Positions 24,905 through 39,170 of a stretch of 64,000 bases of DNA are shown in pieces. Location: contig NC_081149.1 of assembly GCF_958295425.1 (NCBI RefSeq), positions 310,001 through 374,000 of the forward strand, given 5' to 3'. The translations under genes were made by a program, and so were the position numbers. Source of the DNA: Solea solea. Its lineage: Eukaryota; Chordata; Actinopteri; Pleuronectiformes; Soleidae. How positions within the stretch are numbered: the stretch's first letter is position 1; each line of letters opens with the position of its first letter. The notes below the pieces were generated by a model. That model was not told the DNA's origin, did not search any database, and saw nothing but the letters and a program-made list of their open reading frames with translations.

Positions 24905-27900
24905 AGAAAACAGCCGTATACTTGCTGAATGTGCACAACAAAAGACACAAATAGAAAAACACATCCAAACAGTGAAATCATTGCAAAATCAAACACTGAA
25001 GGCATATAACTATATCTTATAAGATTTTAACTTTATTTGTGAGGTTTATGTTATGGGACAGTAGAAAATTGAAAAAAATCAGAAAACAGCCGTATACTTG
25101 CTGAATGTGCACAAAAACAGACACAAATAGAAAAACACATCCAAACAGTGAAATCATTGCAAAATCAAACACTGAAGGCATATAACTATATCTTATAAGA
25201 TTTTAACTTCATTTGTGAGGTTTATGTTATGGGACAGTAGAAAATTGAAAAAAATCAGAAAACAGCCGTATACTTGCTGAATGTGCACAAAACAGACACA
25301 AATAGAAAAACACATCCAAACAGTGAAATCATTGCAAAATCAAACACTGAGGTTACAGAAGTATATCTTATAAGATGTTAACTTTATTTGTGAGGTTTAT
25401 GTTATGGGACAGTAGAAAATTGAAAAAAAACAGAAAACAGCCGTATACTTGCTGAATGTGCACAAAAACAGACACAAATAGAAAAACACATCCAAACAGT
25501 GAAATCATTGCAAAATCAAACACTGAGGTTACAGAAGTATATCTTATAAGATGTTAACTTTATTTGTGAGGTTTATGTTATGGGCGAGGAGAAAATTGAA
25601 AAAAATCAGAAAACAGCCGTATACTTGCTGAATGTGCACAAAACAGACACAAATAGAAAAACACATCCAAACAGTGAAATCATTGCAAAATCAAACACTG
25701 AAGGCATATATCTATATCTTATAAGATTTTAACTTTATTTGTGAGGTTTATGTTATGGGACAGTAGAAAATTGAAAAAAATCAGAAAACAGCCGTATACT
25801 TGCTGTATGTGCACAAAAACAGACACAAATAGAAAAACACATCCAAACAGTGAAATCATTGCAAAATCAAACACTGAGGTTACAGAAGTATATCTTATAA
25901 GATGTTAACTGTATTTGTGAGGTTTATGTTATGGGACAGTAGAAAATTGAAAAAAATCAGAAAACAGCCGTATACTTGCTGAATGTGCACAAAAACAGAC
26001 ACAAATAGAAAAACACATCCAAACAGTGAAATCATTGCAAAATCAAACACTGAAGGCATATAACTATATCTTATAAAATTTTAACTTTATTTGTGAGGTT
26101 TATGTTATGGGACAGTAGAAAATTCAAAAAAATCAGAAAACAGCCGTATACTTGCTGAATGTGCACAAACACAGACACACATAGAAAAACACATCCAAAC
26201 AGTGAAATCATTGCAAAATCAAACACTGAAGGCATATAACTATATCTTATAAGATTTTAACTTTATTTGTGAGGTTTATGTTATGGGACAGTAGAAAATT
26301 CAAAAAAATCAGAAAACAGCCGTATACTTGCTGAATGTGCACAAAAACAGACACAAATAGAAAAACACATCCAAACAGTGAAATCATTGCAAAATCAAAC
26401 ACTGAGGTTACAGAAGTATATCTTATAAGATTTTAACTTTATTTGTGAGGTTTATGTTATGGGACAGTAGAAAATTGAAAAAAATCAGAAAACAGCCGTA
26501 TACTTGCTGAATGTGCACAAAACAGACACAAATAGAAAAACACATCCAAACAGTGAAATCATTGCAAAATCAAACACTGAAGGCATATAACTATATCTTA
26601 TAAGATTTTAACTTTATTTGTGAGGTTTATGTTATGGGACAGTAGAAAATTGAAAAAAACCAGAAAACCGCCGTATACTTGCTGAATGCGCACAAAAACA
26701 GACACAAATAGAAAAACATATCCAAACAGTGAAATCATTGCAAAATCAAACACTGAAGGCATATAACTATATCTTATAAGATTTTAACTTTATTTGTGAG
26801 GTTTATGTTATGGGACAGTAGAAAATTGAAAAAAATCAGAAAAAAGCCGTATACTTGCTGAATGTGCACAAAAACAGACACAAATAGAAAAACACATCCA
26901 GACAGTGAAATCATTGCAAAATCAAACACTGAGGTTACAGGAGTATATCTTATAAGATGTTAACTTTATTTGTGAGGTTTATGTTATGGGACAGTAGAAA
27001 ATTGAAAAAAACCAGAAAACAGCCGTATACTTGCTGAATGCGCACAAAAACAGACACAAATAGAAAAACATATCCAAACAGTGAAATCATTGCAAAATCA
27101 AACACTGAGGGTACAGAAGTATATCTTATAAGATGTTAACTTTATTTGTGAGGTCTATATTATGCGACAGTAGAAAATTGAAAAAAATCAGAAAACAGCC
27201 GTATACTTGCTGAATGCACACAAAAACAGACACAAATAGAAAAACACATCCAAACAGTGAAATCATTGCAAAATCAAACACTGAGGGTACAGAAGTATAT
27301 CTTATAAGATGTTAACTTTATTTGTGAGGTTTATGTTATGGGACAGTAGAAAATTGAAAAAAACCAGAAAACAGCCGTATACTTGCTGAATGCGCACAAA
27401 AACAGACACAAATAGAAAAACATATCCAAACAGTGAAATCATTGCAAAATCAAACACTGAGGGTACAGAAGTATATCTTATAAGATGTTAACTTTATTTG
27501 TGAGGTCTATATTATGCGACAGTAGAAAATTGAAAAAAATCAGAAAACAGCCGTATACTTGCTGAATGCACACAAAAACAGACACAAATAGAAAAACACA
27601 TCCAAACAGTGAAATCATTGCAAAATCAAACACTGAGGGTACAGAAGTATATCTTATAAGATGTTAACTTTATTTGTGAGGTTTATGTTATGGGACAGTA
27701 GAAAATTGAAAAAAATCAGAAAACAGCCGTATACTTGCTGAATTTGCACAAAAACAGACACAAATAGAAAAACACATCCAAACAGTGAAATCATTGCAAA
27801 ATCAAACACTGAAGGCATATAACTATATCTTATAAGATTTTAACTTTATTTGTGAGGTTTATGTTATGGGACAGTAGAAAATTGAAAAAAATCAGAAAAC

Positions 27901-29450
27901 AGCCGTATACTTGCTGAATGTGCACAAAAACAGACACAAATAGAAAAACACATCCAAACAGTGAAATCATTGCAAAATCAAACACAGAGGTTACAGAAGT
28001 ATATCTTATAAGATGTTAACTTTATTTGTGAGGTTTATGTTATGGGCGAGGAGAAAATTGAAAAAAATCAGAAAACAGCCGTATACTTGCTGAATGTGCA
28101 CAAAACAGACACAAATAGAAAAACACATCCAAACAGTGAAATCATTGCAAAATCAAACACTGAAGGCATATAACTATATCTTATAAGATTTTAACTTTTT
28201 TTGTGAGGTTTATGTTATGGGACAGTAGAAAATTGAAAAAAATCAGAAAACAGCCGTATACTTGCTGAATGTGCACAAAAACAGACACACATAGAAAAAC
28301 ACATCCAAACAGTGAAATCATTGCAAAATCAAACACTGAAGGCATATAACTATATCTTATAAGATTTTAACTTTATTTGTGAGGTTTATGTTATGGGACA
28401 GTAGAAAATTGAAAAAAATCAGAAAACAGCCGTATACTTGCTCTATGTGCACAAAAACAGACACAAATAGAAAAACACATCCAAACAGTGAAATCATTGC
28501 AAAATCAAACACTGAGGTTACAGAAGTATATCTTATAAGATGTTAACGGTATTTGTGAGGTTTATGTTATGGGACAGTAGAAAATTGAAAAAAATCAGAA
28601 AACAGCCGTATACTTGCTGAATGTGCACAAAAACAGACACAAATAGAAAAACACATCCAAACAGTGAAATCATTGCAAAATCAAACACTGAAGGCATAAA
28701 ACTATATCTTATAAGATTTTAACTTTATTTGTGAGGTTTATGTTATGGGACAGTAGAAAATTCAAAAAAATCAGAAAACAGCCGTATACTTGCTGAATGT
28801 GCACAAACACAGACACACATAGAAAAACACATCCAAACAGTGAAATCATTGCAAAATCAAACACTGAAGGCATATAACTATATCTTATAAGATTTTAACT
28901 TTATTTGTGAGGTTTATGTTATGGGACAGTAGAAAATTCAAAAAAATCAGAAAACAGCCGTATACTTGCTGAATGTGCACAAAACAGACACAAATAGAAA
29001 AACACATCCAAACAGTGAAATCATTGCAAAATCAAACACTGAGGTTACAGAAGTATATCTTATAAGATGTTAACTTTATTTCTGAGGTTTATGTTATGGG
29101 ACAGTAGAAAATTGAAAAAAATCAGAAAACAGCCGTATACTTGCTGAATGTGCACAAAAACAGACACAAATAGAAAAACACATCCAAACAGTCAAATCAT
29201 TGCAAAATCAAACACTGAGGTTACAGAAGTATATCTTATAAGATGTTAACTGTATTTGTGAGGTTTATGTTATGGGACAGTAGAAAATTGAAAAAAATCA
29301 GAAAACAGCCGTATACTTGCTGAATGTGCACAAAAACAGACACAAATAGAAAAACACATCCAAACAGTGAAATCATTGCAAAATCAAACACTGAGGTTAC
29401 AGAAGTATATCTTATAAGATGTTAACTTTATTTATGAGGTTTATGTTAAG
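24905..29450 (+). repeat. Rearranged derivative of the 8,785-bp unit
   Basis: Markers ttaacttcattt (25,205), gcgaggag (25,584), aaaaccgccg (26,666), aaaaaagccg (26,842), gtctatattatgcg (27,152) and gaatgcacac appear in the order seen at 5-7.7 kb and 13.9-16.4 kb. Relative to the 37-40 kb derivative, the offset steps from 11,957 to 11,431, then 11,606, 11,255 and 11,079. Each step is a whole number of monomers (3, 1, 2 and 1). One step is the loss of the gacattcg monomer and another is a two-monomer duplication. A private base, ttataaaatttt, lies at about 26,075. Confidence 0.75.
27010..27710 (+). repeat. Tandem duplication of a two-monomer (~351-bp) unit
   Basis: The pair of monomers carrying aaaccag, gaatgcgcac, catatcc, gagggtacag, gtctatattatgcg and gaatgcacac occurs twice in a row (about 27,010-27,360 and 27,361-27,710). 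The two copies look identical. The corresponding places at 15.9-16.3 kb and 38.6-39.0 kb hold a single copy, so the duplication arose in this block. Confidence 0.8.
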
Positions 29451-30163
29451 GGACAATAGAAAATTGAAAAAAATCAGAAAACAGCGGTATACTTGCTGAA
29501 TGTGCACAAACACAGACACACATAGAAAAACACATCCAAACAGTGAAATCATTGCAAAATCAAACACTGAGGTTACAGAAGTATATCTTATAAGATGTTA
29601 ACTTTATTTATGAGGTTTATGTTACGGGACAATAGAAAATTGAAAAAAATCAGAAAACAGCTGTATACTTGCTGAATGTGCACAACAAAAGACACAAATA
29701 GAAAAACACATCCAAACAGTGAAATCATTGCAAAATCAAACACTGACGGCATATAACTATATCTTACAAGATTTTAACTTTATTTGTGAGGTTTATGTTA
29801 TGGGACAGTAGAAAATTGAAAAAAAATCAGAAAACAGCCGTATACTTGCTGAATGTGCACAAAAAAAGACACAAATAGAAAAACACATCCAAACAGTGAA
29901 ATCATTGCAAAATCAAACACTGAGGTTACAGAAGTATATCTTATAAGATGTTAACTTTATTTGTGAGGTTTATGTTATGGGACAGTAGAAAATTGAAAAA
30001 AATCAGAAAACAGCCGTATACTTGCTGAATGTGCACAAAAACAGACACAAATAGAAAAACACATCCAAACAGTGAAATCATTGCAAAATCAAACACTGAA
30101 GGCATATAACTATATCTTATAAGATTTTAACTTTATTTGTGAGATTTATGTTATGGGACAGTA

Positions 30164-32082
30164 GAAAATTGAAAAAAATCAGAAAACAGCCGTATACTTG
30201 CTGAATGTGCACAAAACAGACACAAATAGAAAAACACATCCAAACAGTGAAATCATTGCAAAATCAAACACTGAGGTTACAGAAGTATATCTTATAAGAT
30301 TTTAACTTTATTTGTGAGGTTTATGTTATGGGACAGTAGAAAATTGAAAAAAATCAGAAAACAGCCGTATACTTGCTGAATGTGCACAACAAAAGACACA
30401 AATAGAAAAACACATCCAAACAGTGAAATCATTGCAAAATCAAACACTGAGGTTACAGAAGTATATCTTATAAGATGTTAACTTTATTTGTGAGGTTTAT
30501 GTTATGGGACAGTAGAAAATTGAAAAAAATCAGAAAACAGCCGTATACTTGCTGAATGTGCACAAACACAGACACACATAGAAAAACACATCCAAACAGT
30601 GAAATCATTGCAAAATCAAACACTGAAGGCATATAACTATATCTTATAAGATTTTAACTTTATTTGTGAGGTTTATGTTATGGGACAGTAGAAAATTCAA
30701 AAAAATCAGAAAACAGCCGTATACTTGCTGAATGTGCACAAAAACAGACACAAATAGAAAAACACATCCAAACAGTGAAATCATTGCAAAATCAAACACT
30801 GAGGTTACAGAAGTATATCTTATAAGATGTTAACTTTATTTGTGAGGTTTATGTTATGGGACAGTAGAAAATTGAAAAAAATCAGAAAACAGCCGTATAC
30901 TTGCTGAATGTGCACAAACACAGACACACATAGAAAAACACATCCAAACAGTGAAATCATTGCAAAATCAAACACTGAAGGCATATAACTATATCTTATA
31001 AGATTTTAACTTTATTTGTGAGGTTTATGTTATGGGACAGTAGAAAATTGAAAAAAATCAGAAAACAGCCGTATACTTGCTGAATGTGCACAAAACAGAC
31101 ACAAATAGAAAAACACATCCAAACAGTGAAATCATTGCAAAATCAAACACTGAGGTTACAGAAGTATATCTTATAAGATGTTAACTTTATTTGTGAGGTT
31201 TATGTTATGGGACAGTAGAAAATTGAAAAAAATCAGAAAACAGCCGTATACTTGCTGAATGTGCACAAACACAGACACACATAGAAAAACACATCCAAAC
31301 AGTGAAATCATTGCAAAATCAAACACTGAAGGCATATAACTATATCTTATAAGATTTTAACTTTATTTGTGAGGTTTATGTTATGGGACAGTAGAAAATT
31401 GAAAAAAATCAGAAAACAGCCGTATACTTGCTGAATGTGCACAAACACAGACACACATAGAAAAACACATCCAAACAGTGAAATCATTGCAAAATCAAAC
31501 ACTGAAGGCATATAACTATATCTTATAAGATTTTAACTTTATTTGTGAGGTTTATGTTATGGGACAGTAGAAAATTCAAAAAAATCAGAAAACAGCCGTA
31601 TACTTGCTGAATGTGCACAAAAACAGACACAAATAGAAAAACACATCCAAACAGTGAAATCATTGCAAAATCAAACACTGAGGTTACAGAAGTATATCTT
31701 ATAAGATGTTAACTTTATTTGTGAGGTTTATGTTATGGGACAGTAGAAAATTGAAAAAAAATCAGAAAACAGCCGTATACTTGCTGAATGTGCACAAAAA
31801 CAGACACAAATAGAAAAACACATCCAAACAGTGAAATCATTGCAAAATCAAACACTGAGGTTACAGAAGTATATCTTATAAGATTTTAACTTTATTTGTG
31901 AGGTTTATGTTATGGGACAGTAGAAAATTGAAAAAAATCAGAAAACAGCCGTATACTTGCTGAATGTGCACAAAACAGACACAAATAGAAAAACACATCC
32001 AAACAGTGAAATCATTGCAAAATCAAACACTGAGGTTACAGAAGTATATCTTATAAGATGTTAACTTTATTTGTGAGGTTTA
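30164..32082 (+). repeat. 11-monomer block (~1.9 kb), copy 2
   Basis: This is the partner of 22,955-24,873, with the same order of tail and A-run variants. It is followed by further copies of its last monomers (31.9-32.6 kb and 33.9-34.8 kb), so this neighbourhood is a nested set of 4- to 11-monomer duplications. Confidence 0.75.
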
Positions 32083-33239
32083 TGTTATGGGACAGTAGAA
32101 AATTGAAAAAAATCAGAAAACAGCCGTATACTTGCTGAATGTGCACAAACACAGACACACATAGAAAAACACATCCAAACAGTGAAATCATTGCAAAATC
32201 AAACACTGAAGGCATATAACTATATCTTATAAGATTTTAACTTTATTTGTGAGGTTTATGTTATGGGACAGTAGAAAATTGAAAAAAATCAGAAAACAGC
32301 CGTATACTTGCTGAATGTGCACAAACACAGACACACATAGAAAAACACATCCAAACAGTGAAATCATTGCAAAATCAAACACTGAAGGCATATAACTATA
32401 TCTTATAAGATTTTAACTTTATTTGTGAGGTTTATGTTATGGGACAGTAGAAAATTCAAAAAAATCAGAAAACAGCCGTATACTTGCTGAATGTGCACAA
32501 AAACAGACACAAATAGAAAAACACATCCAAACAGTGAAATCATTGCAAAATCAAACACTGAGGTTACAGAAGTATATCTTATAAGATGTTAACTTTATTT
32601 GTGAGGTTTATGTTATGGGACAGTAGAAAATTGAAAAAAATCAGAAAACAGCCGTGTAATTGCTGAATGTGCACAAACACAGACACACATAGAAAAACAC
32701 ATCCAAACAGTGAAATCATTGCAAAATCAAACACTGAGGTTACAGAAGTATATCTTATAAGATGTTAACTTTATTTGTGAGGTTTGTTATGGGACAGTAG
32801 AAAATTGAAAAAAATCAGAAAACAGCCGTATACTTGCTGAATGTGCACAAAACAGACACAAATAGAAAAACACATCCAAACAGTGAAATCATTGCAAAAT
32901 CAAACACTGAGGTTACAGAAGTATATCTTATAAGATTTTAACTTTATTTGTGAGGTTTATGTTATGGGACAGTAGAAAATTGAAAAAAATCAGAAAACAG
33001 CCGTATACTTGCTGAATGTGCACAACAAAAGACACAAATAGAAAAACACATCCAAACAGTGAAATCATTGCAAAATCAAACACTGAGGTTACAGAAGTAT
33101 ATCTTATAAGATGTTAACTTTATTTGTGAGGTTTATGTTATGGGACAGTAGAAAATTGAAAAAAATCAGAAAACAGCCGTATACTTGCTGAATGTGCACA
33201 AACACAGACACACATAGAAAAACACATCCAAACAGTGAA

Positions 33240-33480
33240 ATCATTGCAAAATCAAACACTGAAGGCATATAACTATATCTTATAAGTTTTTAACTTTATT
33301 TGTGAGGTTTATGTTATGGGACAGTAGAAAATTGAAAAAAATCAGAAAACAGCCGTATACTTGCTGAATGTGCACAACAAAAGACACAAATAGAAAAACA
33401 CATCCAAACAGTGAAATCATTGCAAAATCAAACACTGAAGGCATATAACTATATCTTATAAGTTTTTAACTTTATTTGTG
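33240..33480 (+). repeat. Paired monomers with aagtttttaac
   Basis: Two successive monomers carry cttataagtttttaac (33,287 and 33,463), a one-base change that breaks the 12-bp palindrome. The same pair recurs at 48,235 and 48,411, and a single copy occurs at 49,818, so it works as a lineage tag linking these blocks. Confidence 0.7.
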
Positions 33481-33889
33481 AGGTTTATGTTATGGGACAG
33501 TAGAAAATTGAAAAAAATCAGAAAACAGCCGTATACTTGCTGAATGTGCACAAAAACAGACACAAATAGAAAAACACATCCAAACAGTGAAATCATTGCA
33601 AAATCAAACACTGAAGGCATATAACTATATCTTATAAGATTTTAACTTTATTTGTGAGGTTTATGTTATGGGACAGTAGAAAATTGAAAAAAATCAGAAA
33701 ACAGCCGTATACTTGCTGAATGTGCACAAACACAGACACACATAGAAAAACACATCCAAACAGTGAAATCATTGCAAAATCAAACACTGAAGGCATATAA
33801 CTATATCTTATAAGATTTTAACTTTATTTGTGAGGTTTATGTTATGGGACAGTAGAAAATTCAAAAAAATCAGAAAACAGCCGTATACT

Positions 33890-36500
33890 TGCTGAATGTG
33901 CACAAAAACAGACACAAATAGAAAAACACATCCAAACAGTGAAATCATTGCAAAATCAAACACTGAGGTTACAGAAGTATATCTTATAAGATTTTAACTT
34001 TATTTGTGAGGTTTATGTTATGGGACAGTAGAAAATTGAAAAAAATCAGAAAACAGCCGTATACTTGCTGAATGTGCACAAAACAGACACAAATAGAAAA
34101 ACACATCCAAACAGTGAAATCATTGCAAAATCAAACACTGAGGTTACAGAAGTATATCTTATAAGATGTTAACTTTATTTGTGAGGTTTATGTTATGGGA
34201 CAGTAGAAAATTGAAAAAAATCAGAAAACAGCCGTATACTTGCTGAATGTGCACAAACACAGACACACATAGAAAAACACATCCAAACAGTGAAATCATT
34301 GCAAAATCAAACACTGAAGGCATATAACTATATCTTATAAGATTTTAACTTTATTTGTGAGGTTTATGTTATGGGACAGTAGAAAATTGAAAAAAATCAG
34401 AAAACAGCCGTATACTTGCTGAATGTGCACAAACACAGACACACATAGAAAAACACATCCAAACAGTGAAATCATTGCAAAATCAAACACTGAAGGCATA
34501 TAACTATATCTTATAAGATTTTAACTTTATTTGTGAGGTTTATGTTATGGGACAGTAGAAAATTCAAAAAAATCAGAAAACAGCCGTATACTTGCTGAAT
34601 GTGCACAAAAACAGACACAAATAGAAAAACACATCCAAACAGTGAAATCATTGCAAAATCAAACACTGAGGTTACAGAAGTATATCTTATAAGATGTTAA
34701 CTTTATTTGTGAGGTTTATGTTATGGGACAGTAGAAAATTGAAAAAAAATCAGAAAACAGCCGTATACTTGCTGAATGTGCACAAAAACAGACACAAATA
34801 GAAAAACACATCCAAACAGTGAAATCATTGCAAAATGAAACACTGAGGTTACAGAAGTATATCTTATAAGATGTTAACTTTATTTGTGAGGTTTATGTTA
34901 TGGGACAGTAGAAAATTGAAAAAAATCAGAAAACAGCTGTATACTTGCTGAATGTGCACAACAAAAGACACAAATAGAAAAACACATCCAAACAGTGAAA
35001 TCATTGCAAAATCAAACACTGACGGCATATAACTATATCTTATAAGATTTTAACTTTATTTGTGAGGTTTATGTTATGGGACAGTAGAAAATTGAAAAAA
35101 ATCAGAAAACAGCCGTATACTTGCTGAATGTGCACAAAAACAGACACAAATAGAAAAACACATCCAAACAGTCAAATCATTGCAAAATCAAACACTGAGG
35201 TTACAGAAGTATATCTTATAAGATGTTAACTTTATTTGTGAGGTTTATGTTATGGGACAGTAGAAAATTGAAAAAAATCAGAAAACAGCCGTATACTTGC
35301 TGAATGTGCACAACAAAAGACACAAATAGAAAAACACATCCAGACAGTGAAATCATTGCAAAATCAAACACTGAGGTTACAGAAGTATATCTTATAAGAT
35401 GTTAACTTTATTCATGAGGTTTATGTTACGGGACAATAGAAAATTGAAAAAAATCTGAAAACAGCCGTATACTTGCTGAATGTGCACAAAAACAGACACA
35501 AATAGAAAAACACATCCAAACAGTGAAATCATTGCAAAATCAAACACTGAGGTTACAGAAGTATATCTTATAAGATGTTAACTTTATTTGTGAGGTTTGT
35601 TATGGGACAGTAGAAAATTGAAAAAAAATCAGAAAACAGCCGTATACTTGCTGAATGTGCACAAAAACAGACACAAATAGAAAAACACATCCAAACAGTG
35701 AAATCATTGCAAAATCAAACACTGAGGTTACAGAAGTATATCTTATAAGATGTTAACTTTATTTGTGAGGTTTATGTTATGGGACAGTAGAAAATTGAAA
35801 AAAATCAGAAAACAGCCGTATACTTGCTGAATGTGCACAACAAAAGACACAAATAGAAAAACACATCCAAACAGTGAAATCATTGCAAAATCAAACACTG
35901 AAGGCATATAACTATATCTTATAAGATTTTAACTTTATTTGTGAGGTTTATGTTATGGGACAGTAGAAAATTGAAAAAAATCAGAAAACAGCCGTATACT
36001 TGCTGAATGTGCACAAAAACAGACACAAATAGAAAAACACATCCAAACAGTGAAATCATTGCAAAATCAAACACTGAGGTTACAGAAGTATATCTTATAA
36101 GATGTTAACTGTATTTGTGAGGTTTATGTTATGGGACAGTAGAAAATTGAAAAAAATCAGAAAACAGCCGTATACTTGCTGAATGTGCACAAAAACAGAC
36201 ACAAATAGAAAAACACATCCAAACAGTGAAATCATTGCAAAATCAAACACTGAGGTTACAGAAGTATATCTTATAAGATGTTAACTTTATTTGTGAGGTT
36301 TATGTTATGGAACAGTAGAAAATTGAAAAAAATCAGAAAACAGCCGTATACTTGCTGAATGTGCACAAAAACAGACACAAATAGAAAAACACATCCAAAC
36401 AGTGAAATCATTGCAAAATCAAACACTGAAGGCATATAACTATATCTTATAAGATTTTAACTTTATTTGTGAGGTTTATGTTATGGGACAGTAGAAAATT
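33890..36500 (+). repeat. ~2.6-kb block shared with 46.0-48.9 kb
   Basis: With an offset of 12,136 bp (69 monomers), shared private variants include aaaatgaaacac (34,833), ttattcatgag (35,409) with aaaatctgaaaac, and the 3-bp deletion ggtttgttatggg (35,595). Further along both carry ttatggaacag (36,305 and 48,796). The later copy has at least one additional monomer duplication near 47.75-47.93 kb. Confidence 0.75.
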
Positions 36501-36734
36501 GAAAAAAATCAGAAAACAGCCGTATACTTGCTGAATGTGCACAAAAACAGACACAAATAGAAAAACACATCCAAACAGTGAAATCATTGCAAAATCAAAC
36601 ACTGAGGTTACAGAAGTATATCTTATAAGATGTTAACTTTATTTGTGAGGTTTATGTTATGGGACAGTAGAAAATTGAAAAAAATCAGAAAACAGCCGTA
36701 TACTTGCTGAATGTGCACAAACACAGACACACAT

Positions 36735-37387
36735 AGAAAAACACATCCAAACAGTGAAATCATTGCAAAATCAAACACTGAGGGTACAGAAGTATATCTG
36801 ATAAGATGTTAACTTTATTTGTGAGGTTTATGTTATGTGACAGTAGAAAATTGAAAAAAATCAGAAAACAGCCGTATACTTGCTGAATGTGCACAACAAA
36901 AGACACAAATAGAAAAACACATCCAAACAGTGAAATCATTGCAAAATCAAACACTGAAGGCATATAACTATATCTTATAAGATTTTAACTTTATTTGTGA
37001 GGTTTATGTTATGGGACAGTAGAAAATTGAAAAAAATCAGAAAACAGCCGTATACTTGCTGAATGTGCACAAAAACAGACACAAATAGAAAAACACATCC
37101 AAACAGTGAAATCATTGCAAAATCAAACACTGAAGGCATATAACTATATCTTATAAGATTTTAACTTCATTTGTGAGGTTTATGTTATGGGACAGTAGAA
37201 AATTGAAAAAAATCAGAAAACAGCCGTATACTTGCTGAATGTGCACAAAACAGACACAAATAGAAAAACACATCCAAACAGTGAAATCATTGCAAAATCA
37301 AACACTGAGGTTACAGAAGTATATCTTATAAGATGTTAACTTTATTTGTGAGGTTTATGTTATGGGACAGTAGAAAATTGAAAAAAA
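36735..37387 (+). repeat. Third copy of 13.5-14.2 kb (part of the 8,785-bp unit)
   Basis: This stretch follows 13,529-14,181 at an offset of 23,206 bp (132 monomers). It includes the rare gtatatctgataag, gttatgtgacag and ttaacttcattt variants, the first two otherwise found only at 4.8 kb and 13.6 kb. Upstream it switches abruptly from a cacaaacacag tail. Downstream it jumps over three monomers of the parent unit. Confidence 0.8.
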
Positions 37388-39170
37388 ACAGAAAACAGCC
37401 GTATACTTGCTGAATGTGCACAAAAACAGACACAAATAGAAAAACACATCCAAACAGTGAAATCATTGCAAAATCAAACACTGAAGGCATATAACTATAT
37501 CTTATAAGATTTTAACTTTATTTGTGAGGTTTATGTTATGGGACAGTAGAAAATTCAAAAAAATCAGAAAACAGCCGTATACTTGCTGAATGTGCACAAA
37601 CACAGACACACATAGAAAAACACATCCAAACAGTGAAATCATTGCAAAATCAAACACTGAAGGCATATAACTATATCTTATAAGATTTTAACTTTATTTG
37701 TGAGGTTTATGTTATGGGACAGTAGAAAATTCAAAAAAATCAGAAAACAGCCGTATACTTGCTGAATGTGCACAAAAACAGACACAAATAGAAAAACACA
37801 TCCAAACAGTGAAATCATTGCAAAATCAAACACTGAGGTTACAGAAGTATATCTTATAAGATTTTAACTTTATTTGTGAGGTTTATGTTATGGGACATTC
37901 GAAAATTGAAAAAAATCAGAAAACAGCCGTATACTTGCTGAATGTGCACAAAAACAGACACAAATAGAAAAACACATCCAAACAGTGAAATCATTGCAAA
38001 ATCAAACACTGAAGGCATATAACTATATCTTATAAGATTTTAACTTTATTTGTGAGGTTTATGTTATGGGACAGTAGAAAATTGAAAAAAATCAGAAAAC
38101 AGCCGTATACTTGCTGAATGTGCACAAAACAGACACAAATAGAAAAACACATCCAAACAGTGAAATCATTGCAAAATCAAACACTGAAGGCATATAACTA
38201 TATCTTATAAGATTTTAACTTTATTTGTGAGGTTTATGTTATGGGACAGTAGAAAATTGAAAAAAACCAGAAAACCGCCGTATACTTGCTGAATGCGCAC
38301 AAAAACAGACACAAATAGAAAAACATATCCAAACAGTGAAATCATTGCAAAATCAAACACTGAAGGCATATAACTATATCTTATAAGATTTTAACTTTAT
38401 TTGTGAGGTTTATGTTATGGGACAGTAGAAAATTGAAAAAAATCAGAAAAAAGCCGTATACTTGCTGAATGTGCACAAAAACAGACACAAATAGAAAAAC
38501 ACATCCAGACAGTGAAATCATTGCAAAATCAAACACTGAGGTTACAGGAGTATATCTTATAAGATGTTAACTTTATTTGTGAGGTTTATGTTATGGGACA
38601 GTAGAAAATTGAAAAAAACCAGAAAACAGCCGTATACTTGCTGAATGCGCACAAAAACAGACACAAATAGAAAAACATATCCAAACAGTGAAATCATTGC
38701 AAAATCAAACACTGAGGGTACAGAAGTATATCTTATAAGATGTTAACTTTATTTGTGAGGTCTATATTATGCGACAGTAGAAAATTGAAAAAAATCAGAA
38801 AACAGCCGTATACTTGCTGAATGCACACAAAAACAGACACAAATAGAAAAACACATCCAAACAGTGAAATCATTGCAAAATCAAACACTGAGGGTACAGA
38901 AGTATATCTTATAAGATGTTAACTTTATTTGTGAGGTTTATGTTATGGGACAGTAGAAAATTGAAAAAAATCAGAAAACAGCCGTATACTTGCTGAATTT
39001 GCACAAAAACAGACACAAATAGAAAAACACATCCAAACAGTGAAATCATTGCAAAATCAAACACTGAAGGCATATAACTATATCTTATAAGATTTTAACT
39101 TTATTTGTGAGGTTTATGTTATGGGACAGTAGAAAATTGAAAAAAATCAGAAAACAGCCGTATACTTGCT
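37388..39170 (+). repeat. Third copy of 14.7-16.5 kb (part of the 8,785-bp unit)
   Basis: This follows 14,708-16,490 at an offset of 22,680 bp, which is 526 bp (3 monomers) less than in the preceding segment. Shared markers are gacattcgaaaatt (37,896), aaaaccgccg (38,272), aaaaaagccg and gtctatattatgcg (38,760). Differences are few: aaaccag against aaaacag (near 38,619) and attgcaaaa against attgtaaaa. The match ends at 39,171, where gaatgtgc replaces ctatgtgc. Confidence 0.8.
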
